From positions 1-64,000 of the forward strand of contig NZ_JABERD010000015.1 of the NCBI RefSeq assembly GCF_013044505.1: 64,000 nt of DNA, read 5' to 3'. Below, one piece after another: positions 1 to 11,205 of this stretch. The position numbers were made by a program, and so were the translations under genes. The notes beneath the pieces are model-generated. The model saw only the letters and a list, made by a program, of their open reading frames with translations, had not been told where the DNA came from and ran no database searches. The stretch comes from Streptomyces sp. S3(2020). GTDB lineage: Bacteria; Actinomycetota; Actinomycetes; Streptomycetales; Streptomycetaceae. Every line of letters starts with the position of its first letter. Within the stretch, counting starts at the first letter, position 1.

Positions 1-60
1 GTCCGGGTAGGGGCCCGGGGTCGGGCCCGGGTGGACGGGGTCCGGGTACGGGTTGGTCAT
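1..60 (-). CDS. N-terminus of a proline-rich protein (partial, runs off left edge)
   Basis: Only the first 20 codons lie in the window. An ATG at 60-58 follows a good ribosome site (GGAGG in CTGGAGGACACC). The peptide begins MTNPYPDPVHPGP and is rich in proline. Such N-termini are common in actinobacterial membrane proteins, but nothing here identifies the product. Confidence 0.6.
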   Translation of the reverse strand, partial: MTNPYPDPVHPGPTPGPYPD

Positions 61-115
61 GGTGTCCTCCAGCCAGTGGTGACGTCGGCTCTGTGGACTA
101 CTGCCCCGCCTACCC

Positions 116-460
116 TCAGAACCGGCCGGGATGCGCCGCCAGCCACTCCTTCGCCGCGCGGAGCAGCGCGGGGTCGGCGGGCGGGGCCTCCTCGGGGTGG
201 CGTTCGGCCCACTTGACGACGTAGGGGCACAGCGGCGCCACCACGATGCCCTCGCGCTCGGCCGTCGCGTAGAGCTCGCGGGCCAGGGAGCCCGCGATGC
301 CCTTTCCCTCGTGGGCCGGTTCCACGATGGTGTGGACGGGGACCAGGGCGGGCGCGGGCGATGCGAGGACGAAGTACTCGATACGGCCCACGACTTCGCC
401 GTCGCCGACGGCCTCAAGGCGGCCGGCCGGGCGGTCGTCGCGGATCTCGATGTCGCTCAT
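116..460 (-). CDS. Small GNAT-type N-acetyltransferase
   Basis: This 114-residue protein resembles the short YjdJ-like branch of GNAT acetyltransferases, about 90-110 residues long. Visible family features are a central strand followed by 'VEPAHEGKGIAGSLAREL' (about residues 46-64), a variant of the acetyl-CoA pyrophosphate loop, and a C-terminal 'VAPLCPYVVKWAERHPE' helix typical of this branch. The ATG at 460 is preferred over the GTG at 466 because AGGAG sits 7 nt upstream of it. The protein is probably cytoplasmic. Its substrate cannot be read from the sequence. It lies 32 bp downstream of panD on the same strand and may be cotranscribed. Confidence 0.8.
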   Translation of the reverse strand: MSDIEIRDDRPAGRLEAVGDGEVVGRIEYFVLASPAPALVPVHTIVEPAHEGKGIAGSLARELYATAEREGIVVAPLCPYVVKWAERHPEEAPPADPALLRAAKEWLAAHPGRF

Positions 461-492
461 GGGCACGCTCCTGGTCGAAGGCCGTACGGGGA

Positions 493-912
493 TCAGGCCG
501 GTACCGACCGCGGGCTGCGCTCCTGGTCCGAGCCCGGCACCGGCTGCGACGGGTCGGCGCCCAGGGCCACGATCCGGTTGCCGCGGTCCACGTGCACGAC
601 CCTCGGCTCCAGCGCCCGCGCCTCGGCATCGGTCACTTGAGCGTAACTGATGATGATCACCAGGTCGCCGGGGTGGACGAGATGCGCGGCGGCCCCGTTG
701 ACACCGATCACTCCGGAGCCGCGCTCGCCCTCGATGACGTAGGTCTCCAGGCGGGCGCCGTTGGTGATGTCGACGATGTGCACGAGCTCACCGGGCAGCA
801 GGTCGGCGGCGTCGAGGAGGTCCGCGTCGATGGTCACCGATCCCACGTAGTGCAGGTCGGCCTGGGTGACGGTGGCACGGTGGATCTTGGATTTGAACAT
901 GGTGCGCAGCAT
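493..912 (-). CDS. panD: Aspartate 1-decarboxylase proenzyme
   Basis: PanD converts L-aspartate to beta-alanine for pantothenate and CoA synthesis. The 139-residue protein opens [17 protein letters not shown]. It contains the self-cleavage site 'HYVGSVT', with Gly24-Ser25 as the processing pair that generates the pyruvoyl cofactor. The core '[17 protein letters not shown]' is highly conserved in actinobacterial PanD. The C-terminal 20 residues are a Pro/Ser-rich tail of no obvious function. Length and motifs match a functional enzyme. It is probably cotranscribed with the small acetyltransferase downstream. Confidence 0.96.
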   Translation of the reverse strand: MLRTMFKSKIHRATVTQADLHYVGSVTIDADLLDAADLLPGELVHIVDITNGARLETYVIEGERGSGVIGVNGAAAHLVHPGDLVIIISYAQVTDAEARALEPRVVHVDRGNRIVALGADPSQPVPGSDQERSPRSVPA

Positions 913-1049
913 GGAGTGCTCCGAGGTGTCGGCTCCCCGCCTGGTCCCGCCAGGTCAGGGGCTCTGGGTGCACGGGCGCGTCCAGCGTACGGAAGGGGTC
1001 CCGGCCGCGCACCGAGACCCCCGTCACTCCGTTGTTCCGGCGATCCGGG

Positions 1050-4961
<3,912 letters not shown>

Positions 4962-5082
4962 TCAGATCCTGTTCGGTGCTGTTGGGAAACCGAACGCACA
5001 CTAAGTTGCCGGTCCGAGCGAGGCAATGATGTTGTCGTTCTTTGTGTGAATCTGCGGGGTTGACGTGTCGCCTGTGACTGTT

Positions 5083-6978
5083 CTATGCGGCCGCCTCGAT
5101 CTCCGTGACCTCGCCCCGCCGCTCCTCGAACTGGGTCCGGTACAGCTCGGCGTAGCGTCGGCCGGCCGCCAACAGCTCCTCGTGCGTGCCCCGTTCCACG
5201 ATCCGCCCGGCCTCGACCACCAGGATCTGGTCGGCCGCCCGGACGGTGGACAGACGGTGGGCGATGACGATCGCGGTCCGTCCTGCCAGCGCTTCCGTGA
5301 GTGCCTCTTGGACCGCCGCCTCCGAGGTGTTGTCGAGGTGGGCCGTCGCCTCGTCGAGGATGACGACACGCTGGCGGGCCAGCAGCAGCCGGGCGATGGT
5401 CATCCGCTGGCGCTCGCCGCCGGAGAGACGGTAGCCACGTTCGCCGACCACCGTGTCGAGGCCGTCGGGGAGGGAGTCCACGAGGACGTCGAGGCGGGCG
5501 CGGCGCAGCGCGTCGCGCAGGTCGGCCTCGGTCGCCTCCGGGCGGGCCAGCAGCAGGTTGGCGCGGACCGTGTCGTGGAAGAGGTGGCCGTCCTGGGTGA
5601 CCATGCCGAGCGTGGCGCGCAGCGAGCGTGCGGTCAGGTCGCGGACATCGGTGCCGCCGATCCGTACGGCGCCCTCGTCGACGTCGTACAGACGCGGGAG
5701 CAGCCCGGCGATCGTCGACTTGCCCGCGCCGGAGGAGCCGACCAGGGCGATCGTCTGGCCCGGTTCGGCGCGGAAGGAGATGCCCTTGAGGACCTCGTCG
5801 CCGCCCCGGGTGTCGAGGGAGGCGACCTCCTCCAGGGAGGCCAGGGAGACCTTGTCGGCGGACGGGTAGCCGAAGCGGACGTCCTCGAACTCGACGGCGA
5901 CCGGCTCGTCGGGGGCGTCGACGGCGTCCGGCTTCTCCTCGATCAGCGGCTTCAGGTCGAGCACCTCGAAGACCCGCTCGAAGCTGACCAGGGCGCTCAT
6001 CACCTCGACGCGGGCTCCGGCGAGGGAGGTGAGCGGGGCGTACAGCCGGGTCAGGAGCAGGGCGAGGGAAACGACCGCGCCGGGCTCCAGGGTGCCGCGC
6101 AGGGCGAACCAGCCGCCGAGGCCGTAGACGAGGGCCAGCGCCAGGGCGGAGACCAGGGTGAGGGCGGTGATGAACACCGACTGCGCGGTGGCCGTGCGCA
6201 CGCCGATGTCGGCGACCCTGCGGGCGCGGGCCGCGAACTCCTCGGATTCCTGCTCGGGGCGGCCGAACAGCTTGATCAGTGTGGCGCCGGGCGCCGAGAA
6301 ACGCTCGGTCATGCGGGTGCCCATCGCCGCGTTCAGCGCGGCCGCCTCCCGCTGCATCCGGGCCATCCGGCGGCCCATGCGGCGGGCCGGGATCACGAAG
6401 ACCGGCAGCAGGGCCAGGGCGAGCAGGGTGATCTGCCAGGACAGGGTGAGCATGACGGCGAGGGTGAGCAGCAGGGTGACGAGATTGCTGACGACTCCGG
6501 AGAGTGTGTTGCTGAACGCCCTCTGTGCACCGATGACGTCGTTGTTGAGTCGGGAGACCAGCGCTCCCGTACGTGTCCGTGTGAAGAACGCGACCGGCAT
6601 GCGCTGCACATGATCGAACACAGCCGTCCGCAGATCGAGGATGAGCCCCTCGCCGAGGGTCGACGACAGCCGTCGGCCGAGGATGCCCAGTGCCGCCTCG
6701 GCGACCGCGATGAGCGCGATGAGCAGGGCGAGGCGTACGACGGTGCCCTCGTCGTCGCCCGTCACGATCGCGTCCACGACGTGGCCGGCGAGCACCGGGG
6801 TGGCGACGGCGAGCAGCGCGGTCGCCACCCCGAGCACCACGAACCGGGCGATCCGGGTGCGGTGCGGCCGGGCGAACGCGCCGATGCGGCGCAGCGTCGT
6901 GCGGGCGAAGGGCCGTGTCTCCTGCTCGGCGTGCATCACGCTCTGCAGCTGTGTCCAGGCTGTGGTTTCCATGCTCAT
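5083..6978 (-). CDS. ABC exporter, fused permease and ATPase, SoxR-type promoter
   Basis: This 631-residue half-transporter has an N-terminal six-helix exporter domain (about 25-320) and a C-terminal nucleotide-binding domain with Walker A 'GSSGAGKST', signature 'LSGGERQR', Walker B 'VVILDEATAHLD' and the switch His in 'AHRLS'. It should work as a homodimer pumping hydrophobic or amphipathic compounds out of the cell. The promoter is a SoxR-like site, entered separately. From established knowledge, the small SoxR regulon of Streptomyces coelicolor includes an ABC transporter of this kind and is switched on by redox-active antibiotics. I therefore infer export of redox-active metabolites. The predicted transcription start is almost at the ATG, so the mRNA is probably leaderless. 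Confidence 0.92.
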   Translation of the reverse strand: MSMETTAWTQLQSVMHAEQETRPFARTTLRRIGAFARPHRTRIARFVVLGVATALLAVATPVLAGHVVDAIVTGDDEGTVVRLALLIALIAVAEAALGILGRRLSSTLGEGLILDLRTAVFDHVQRMPVAFFTRTRTGALVSRLNNDVIGAQRAFSNTLSGVVSNLVTLLLTLAVMLTLSWQITLLALALLPVFVIPARRMGRRMARMQREAAALNAAMGTRMTERFSAPGATLIKLFGRPEQESEEFAARARRVADIGVRTATAQSVFITALTLVSALALALVYGLGGWFALRGTLEPGAVVSLALLLTRLYAPLTSLAGARVEVMSALVSFERVFEVLDLKPLIEEKPDAVDAPDEPVAVEFEDVRFGYPSADKVSLASLEEVASLDTRGGDEVLKGISFRAEPGQTIALVGSSGAGKSTIAGLLPRLYDVDEGAVRIGGTDVRDLTARSLRATLGMVTQDGHLFHDTVRANLLLARPEATEADLRDALRRARLDVLVDSLPDGLDTVVGERGYRLSGGERQRMTIARLLLARQRVVILDEATAHLDNTSEAAVQEALTEALAGRTAIVIAHRLSTVRAADQILVVEAGRIVERGTHEELLAAGRRYAELYRTQFEERRGEVTEIEAAA

Positions 6979-6985
6979 GGGAGCG

Positions 6986-7016
6986 AACGTAGGACCTCAA
7001 GCGTTGTTGAGGTCAA
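6986..7016 (-). promoter_or_regulatory. SoxR/MerR-type operator-promoter of the ABC exporter
   Basis: On the minus strand, -35 TTGACC (7016-7011) and -10 TACGTT (6991-6986) are separated by 19 bp, the long spacer of MerR-family promoters. The spacer is filled by the palindrome GACCTCAA-gcgttg-TTGAGGTC (6993-7014, 8-bp perfect arms). This matches the known SoxR box core CCTCAA...TTGAGG. The ATG at 6978 begins about 7 nt after the -10 box, so a leaderless transcript is expected. Confidence 0.85.
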
Positions 7017-7050
7017 CACCTTCTCGATGTCCCCCCGCTCGAAGGATCCG

Positions 7051-8070
7051 ATGACCGTACGCAATCCCCCGGCCGCCCTTCCGCAACCCGCAGTTGGCAC
7101 GGCACGGAGAACCTCTGAGGACGTGAGCCCCCGTCGCGTCCCCGCCCGCAGGATCCGTCAGATCCTGTGCCTGCTTCCGCTTCTGCTCGTCACGGTCGTC
7201 GCCGTGCAGCACCGTTCGGTCCTGTCCGAGGGCTTCGGCCATCTGGAGTCGGCCGAGTGGCCCTGGCTGCTGGTCGCCGTCTGCGCGACCTGTCTGACCT
7301 GGGTCGCCGCCGCCTGCACCCGCCAGGGCGCGGTCGTTCAGGGGCTGCCCAAACGGCGGCTGCTGGCGACCCAGTTCGCGGCCGGCGCCGCCAATCACCT
7401 GCTCCCCACCGGCCTGGGCGCGAGCGCGGTCAACCTCCGTTTCATGACGGTGTGCGGGCTCCCGCTCGCCCGTTCCTCGGCCGCGCTCGCCCTGTATCTG
7501 CTCGCGGAGTCGATCGGCCGCCTCGGTCTGCTGGCCGCGCTGCTGATCGCCTTCCCCGACGCGCTGAGCCTGGGAGCCCTCCTTCCCGAGGGGGCGGTCG
7601 GCGCGCTGCTGCCGGCCCTGGGCCTGGTGGTGGCCGTGGCGGCGGGCGTGCTCGTGTGCGTACGCCGGGTGCGGACGACCGTGACCTCGTTCCTGCGTAC
7701 GGCGCTCTGCGAGGCACGCGAGGTGCACACCCGGCCGGCCCGGGCGTTCGCCCTGTGGGGCGGTTCGCTCGCCTTCCCCGCGTTGCAGGCGGCCGGACTG
7801 GTCGCGGTGGGGCAGGCGTTGGGGCTGCCGGTGCCGCCGCTGCACATCGCGGTGGCGTATCTCGCGGCGACGGTCGCCGTCGCGCTGGTGCCCACGCCGG
7901 GCGGGATCGGCTCGGTGGAGGCGGCGCTGGTCGTGGCGCTGGTGGCGGCGGGCGGTCCGGCGGTGATCGCCACGGCCGTGGTGCTGGCGTACCGGATCAT
8001 CACCGTCTGGCTTCCGCTGGTCCCGGGGGCGTTGACGCTCGGGGCCCTGGTACGAATGAAGGTCATCTGA
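7051..8070 (+). CDS. YbhN/UPF0104-like flippase-domain membrane protein
   Basis: This 339-residue integral membrane protein belongs to the lysylphosphatidylglycerol-synthase transmembrane (YbhN/UPF0104) family. Seven to eight hydrophobic segments are visible, beginning with 'LCLLPLLLVTVVAV' near residue 38. The family motifs 'AAGAANHLLPTGLGASAVN' (about 110-130) and 'PTPGGIGSVEAALV' (about 285-300) are both present. There is no C-terminal aminoacyl-transferase domain, so lipid aminoacylation is unlikely; members of this size are treated as lipid or polyprenyl-lipid transport proteins. The ATG at 7051 is chosen over the one at 7027 because GAAGGA lies 5 nt upstream. It diverges from the SoxR-controlled ABC exporter across about 72 bp. 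Confidence 0.85.
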   Translation: MTVRNPPAALPQPAVGTARRTSEDVSPRRVPARRIRQILCLLPLLLVTVVAVQHRSVLSEGFGHLESAEWPWLLVAVCATCLTWVAAACTRQGAVVQGLPKRRLLATQFAAGAANHLLPTGLGASAVNLRFMTVCGLPLARSSAALALYLLAESIGRLGLLAALLIAFPDALSLGALLPEGAVGALLPALGLVVAVAAGVLVCVRRVRTTVTSFLRTALCEAREVHTRPARAFALWGGSLAFPALQAAGLVAVGQALGLPVPPLHIAVAYLAATVAVALVPTPGGIGSVEAALVVALVAAGGPAVIATAVVLAYRIITVWLPLVPGALTLGALVRMKVI

Positions 8071-8143
8071 GCGAAGGGCGTCCGAGGAAAGGTCGTCCGA
8101 GCGAAGGCGATCTCAGCGAAGGCCGTCCGACCGAAGGAGCCCG
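8054..8143 (+). repeat. Six tandem 15-bp repeats spanning a stop codon and the next RBS
   Basis: Six back-to-back 15-mers of the form GAgCGAAGGncgTCc run from 8054 to 8143 without interruption. Unit 1 (8054-8068) encodes the last codons of the YbhN-like gene. Unit 2 contains its stop. Unit 6 (8129-8143) carries GAAGGAG, which is the ribosome site of the crotonase ATG at 8146. Each unit contains a GAAGG-type core. Confidence 0.9.
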
Positions 8144-8145
8144 CC

Positions 8146-8910
8146 ATGCCCGTCCGGAGCGAACGCAACGGCCCCGTCACCACCGTCGTCCTGTCCCGCC
8201 CCGCCGCGCGCAACGCGGTCGACGGCCCGACCGCCGCCGAACTCGCCACCGCGTTCCGGGAGTTCGAGTCGGACGCCGAGGCGCGGGTGGCGGTGCTGTG
8301 GGGCGAGGGCGGCACGTTCTGCGCGGGCGCCGACCTCAAGGCGCTCGGCACGGAACGCGGCAACCGGGTCACCGAGGAGGGCGACGGCCCGATGGGGCCG
8401 ACCCGGATGCGGCTGTCCAAGCCGGTGATCGCGGCGGTCGCCGGGCACGCCGTGGCCGGCGGTCTGGAGCTGGCGCTCTGGTGCGATCTGCGGGTCGCCG
8501 AGGAGGACGCGGTGTTCGGGGTGTTCTGCCGCCGCTGGGGCGTTCCGCTGATCGACGGCGGTACGGTACGGCTCCCCCGGCTGATCGGCACCGGCCGCGC
8601 GCTGGACATGATCCTGACGGGACGGCCGGTGGCGGCCCCGGAGGCGTACGAAATGGGCCTGGCCAACCGCGTCGTCCCCACCGGTACCTCACGCGCCGCG
8701 GCCGAGGAAATGGCCGCCGCCGTCGCGGAGTTCCCGCAGGCCTGTCTGCGCGCGGACCGGGCGTCGGTGCTGGACCAGGAGGGGCTGGACGAGACGGCCG
8801 CCCTACGCGGCGAACTCGGTTACGGCATGGGGGTGTTGGAGGAGAGCCTGGAGGGCGCCGCCCGGTTCGCCTCCGGGGCGGGTCGGCACGGGTCGTTCAA
8901 GAACTCCTGA
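8146..8910 (+). CDS. Enoyl-CoA hydratase/isomerase (crotonase) family protein
   Basis: This 254-residue protein has the crotonase fold. The two oxyanion-hole segments are clear: 'FCAGADLKALG' (about 59-69) and 'GHAVAGGLELALWCDLR' (about 99-115). 'RRWGVPLIDGGTVRLPRL' (about 128-145) aligns with the active-site region. The usual catalytic glutamates are not evident there and an Asp precedes GGT, so simple hydratase activity is uncertain; thioesterase, isomerase or other crotonase chemistry is possible. The ATG uses the ribosome site formed by the last unit of the 15-bp repeat array. Its 3' end overlaps the convergent FAD oxidoreductase gene by 91 bp. Confidence 0.88.
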   Translation: MPVRSERNGPVTTVVLSRPAARNAVDGPTAAELATAFREFESDAEARVAVLWGEGGTFCAGADLKALGTERGNRVTEEGDGPMGPTRMRLSKPVIAAVAGHAVAGGLELALWCDLRVAEEDAVFGVFCRRWGVPLIDGGTVRLPRLIGTGRALDMILTGRPVAAPEAYEMGLANRVVPTGTSRAAAEEMAAAVAEFPQACLRADRASVLDQEGLDETAALRGELGYGMGVLEESLEGAARFASGAGRHGSFKNS

Positions 8911-9800
8911 ACGGTGGCGGCCAGCCGCGCACCGGCACGGGCGGCCGCACCCGCGCTCTCCCCCGGGTGCAGCAGACCGCCGACGGCGAACACTCCGGGC
9001 CGTGAGGTCTCGGGGGCCAGGGTCAGCCCTCCTCTGCGCGCCAGCTCGTCCTCGGGCACGAAGTCGCCGGTGAACACGACGGTGTCGCACGCCAGGACGG
9101 TCGTACGGCCGTCCCGGTGCCGGACGCGGACGCCGGACAGCCGCCCGTGGCCGAGGAGTTCGACGACGGCGGTCCCGGTGAGCAGGGGGACGCGCCGGCG
9201 AAGGCGGGCGTCCTGGGCGCGGAGCCGGGTGGTCCGCGCCCGGTCCGACTCCGTGACCATGGCCACGACGTCCGCGTCCGCGGCCCGTACGGTGTCGGCG
9301 GCCGAGTACGCGACGCCTTCCGCGCCGACGATCACCGCCCGCGTCCCGATCCGCTGCCCGTACAGGTGCACGGCCTGCTGGAGTTCACCGGTGGTGTAGA
9401 CACCGGCCGGCCGGGTCCCCGGCACCAGCCGTGCGGCGCGCGGGCGTTCACGGGCGCCGGTGGCCAGGATCACGGCCCGCGCCTCGACGGTCTGCGGTCC
9501 GTCCCGGCTCACGGTGGTGACCGCGAGGGGGCCCGCCCAGTCGAGGGCGGTCACCCCGGTGCGTACGACCGCTCCGGTCCGCAGCGCCGCGTCGGTGAGC
9601 AGCCGGGCGTAGCCGGGCCCGGTCAGCGGGTGCAGCCAGGTGCCGTAGCCGCCGTGCGCGCAGTGCCGTGGTACTCCCCCGGCCCGCTGCTCGCGGTCCA
9701 GCACCTCGACCCGGCCCGCACCGCCGGCGGCCAGACGCGCGGCGGCGGCGAGGCCCGCCGGTCCGGCGCCGACCACGAGGACGTCGACCTGCCGGGTCAC
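8820..9800 (-). CDS. NAD(P)/FAD-dependent oxidoreductase, small subunit type
   Basis: This 326-residue flavoprotein starts with the dinucleotide fold 'VVGAGPAGLAAAARLA'. It has the second motif 'VILATGARERPR' near 113 and ends the enzyme core with an FAD-contacting 'VFAVGGLLHPGESAGAA' segment. It resembles the NAD-linked partner proteins of the GlpA-like dehydrogenase encoded just upstream. The last 20 or so residues look like read-through sequence beyond the domain and overlap the convergent crotonase gene. Translation begins at a GTG (9800) that overlaps the stop of a nine-codon mini-ORF, suggesting translational coupling. Role by context: passing electrons from polyol-phosphate oxidation. 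Confidence 0.85.
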   Translation of the reverse strand: MTRQVDVLVVGAGPAGLAAAARLAAGGAGRVEVLDREQRAGGVPRHCAHGGYGTWLHPLTGPGYARLLTDAALRTGAVVRTGVTALDWAGPLAVTTVSRDGPQTVEARAVILATGARERPRAARLVPGTRPAGVYTTGELQQAVHLYGQRIGTRAVIVGAEGVAYSAADTVRAADADVVAMVTESDRARTTRLRAQDARLRRRVPLLTGTAVVELLGHGRLSGVRVRHRDGRTTVLACDTVVFTGDFVPEDELARRGGLTLAPETSRPGVFAVGGLLHPGESAGAAARAGARLAATVQEFLNDPCRPAPEANRAAPSRLSSNTPMP

Positions 9801-9826
9801 CGCGGGGCCTGCGCGGAGAACGTCAT
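9797..9826 (-). other. Nine-codon coupling mini-ORF between two operon genes
   Basis: Its ATG (9826-9824) overlaps the TGA of the upstream FAD/BFD gene as ATGA, and its own TGA (9799-9797) overlaps the next gene's GTG as GTGA. The peptide is MTFSAQAPR. It bridges 23 bp that would otherwise separate two coupled genes. There is no clear ribosome site for the downstream GTG, so terminating ribosomes may simply re-initiate twice. Confidence 0.5.
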
Positions 9827-11205
9827 GTCCGGGCCTCCTCGAACAGGTGCCGTACGGCCGCCCCGCAGTAGAACCCCTGGCAGCGTCCCGACCGGGCCCT
9901 GGTGCGGCGGCGCAGCCCGTCGAGGCTGCCCGGCGGGACCGTACCGGCCAGGGCGTCGCGGATCTCGCCGCGGGAGACGCGTTCGCAGTGGCAGACGAGG
10001 GTGCCGTACTCCGGGTCGGCGGCGATGAGTTCGGGACGCTGGTAGGGGCGGGGGAAGGCTTCGCCGAGGTTGGGCATGCGCACGGGATCCAGGTCGCGCG
10101 CGGGGCCCGGCTCCAGTCCGCTTTCGGCCAGTTGTCCGACGACGTGTTCCGCGATGGCGAGCGAGGCGGTCAGGCCGGTCGAGCGGATGCCGCCCACCGT
10201 GACGTAGGACTGCTCCTCATGGACGCGGATGCGGTAGTCGTCGTGTTCGGTGGCGGCGCGCAGCCCGGCGTAGACGGCGGTGATCTCCTCGTCGAGCAGT
10301 TCGGGCAGGACGCGGCGGCCCTTCTCGCGCAACAGGGACAGGCCTTCGGCGGAGGACTGCGTGGCCCCTTTGTCGTCGAGGTCCTCGGCGGTGGGGCCGA
10401 GAAGGACGTTGCCGTAGACGGTGGGTGCCACCAGGACGCCCTTGCCGAGGGCGGTGGGGACGGGCAGGAGGATGTGCCGGACCAGGGACCGGGCGAGCTT
10501 GTCGAAGACGATGAGCTGGCCTCGGCGCGGGTGGACGGTGAAGTCGTCGTGGCCGAGCCGCCGGTCGAGGGTGTCGGCGTGCAGACCGGCCGCGTTGATC
10601 ACCCAACGGGCGTTCAGGGCACCCCGGGTGGTGGTCCGGACGCCTTGTTCCACACGGCAGTTGAGGTGCAGGTCCACTCCGTGCCGGACGGCCTGGGTGG
10701 CGTAGGCCAGGGTCGTCGTCCAGGGGTCGATGATGCTCTCGCCCGGGATCTCCAGCGCCCCCAGCGCGCCGGGCCCCAAGTGCGGTTCGCGTGAGTAGAG
10801 TTCGGCGCTGCCGAGCAGCCGGGACTCCTTGTACTCGTTCCGCTCGGCCTTCTCCGCGAGGCGGGGCAGCGCGGCGAGCTGTTCCTCGTCCCACGCGACG
10901 AGGAGGGCGCCGACCCGCTCGACGGCGATGCCCGACTCGGCGGCGAACTCCGCCAGTCGGCGTGACCCCTCGCGCACGAGCCGTGCCTCCAGCGAGCCGG
11001 GGACCGCGTCGAACCCGGTGTGCAGGATCGCCGTGTTGGCCTTCGAGGTGCCCTGGCCCACGTCGTCCTGCGCCTCGACGAGCGCGACGCGCAGCCGCGG
11101 GTACCGGGCGAGTTCGCGGGCGAGGGCGCTGCCGACGACTCCGGCGCCGACGATCGCCACGTCGTACGCCGTGGACGGCAGCGGTCCGGTCGTGGTGACC
11201 GTCAT
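9823..11205 (-). CDS. GlpA-like FAD dehydrogenase with C-terminal [2Fe-2S] BFD domain
   Basis: This 460-residue protein combines a DAO-type FAD domain ('VAIVGAGVVGSALARELA' at the N-terminus) with a C-terminal bacterioferredoxin-like domain. The latter supplies four cysteines, 'VCHCERV' and 'RCQGFYC', for an iron-sulfur cluster. The layout is that of anaerobic glycerol-3-phosphate dehydrogenase GlpA. The ATG at 11205 overlaps the stop of the upstream FGGY kinase by 4 bp, so kinase and dehydrogenase are made together. Likely reaction: oxidation of a polyol phosphate produced by the kinase, with electrons passed to the downstream flavoprotein. Whether glycerol is the substrate is not proven. 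Confidence 0.88.
   Translation of the reverse strand: MTVTTTGPLPSTAYDVAIVGAGVVGSALARELARYPRLRVALVEAQDDVGQGTSKANTAILHTGFDAVPGSLEARLVREGSRRLAEFAAESGIAVERVGALLVAWDEEQLAALPRLAEKAERNEYKESRLLGSAELYSREPHLGPGALGALEIPGESIIDPWTTTLAYATQAVRHGVDLHLNCRVEQGVRTTTRGALNARWVINAAGLHADTLDRRLGHDDFTVHPRRGQLIVFDKLARSLVRHILLPVPTALGKGVLVAPTVYGNVLLGPTAEDLDDKGATQSSAEGLSLLREKGRRVLPELLDEEITAVYAGLRAATEHDDYRIRVHEEQSYVTVGGIRSTGLTASLAIAEHVVGQLAESGLEPGPARDLDPVRMPNLGEAFPRPYQRPELIAADPEYGTLVCHCERVSRGEIRDALAGTVPPGSLDGLRRRTRARSGRCQGFYCGAAVRHLFEEART

Noticed and set aside
8054..8143. Possible CRISPR array
   Set aside because: Units are 15 bp with no spacers and no cas genes nearby; it is a simple tandem repeat.
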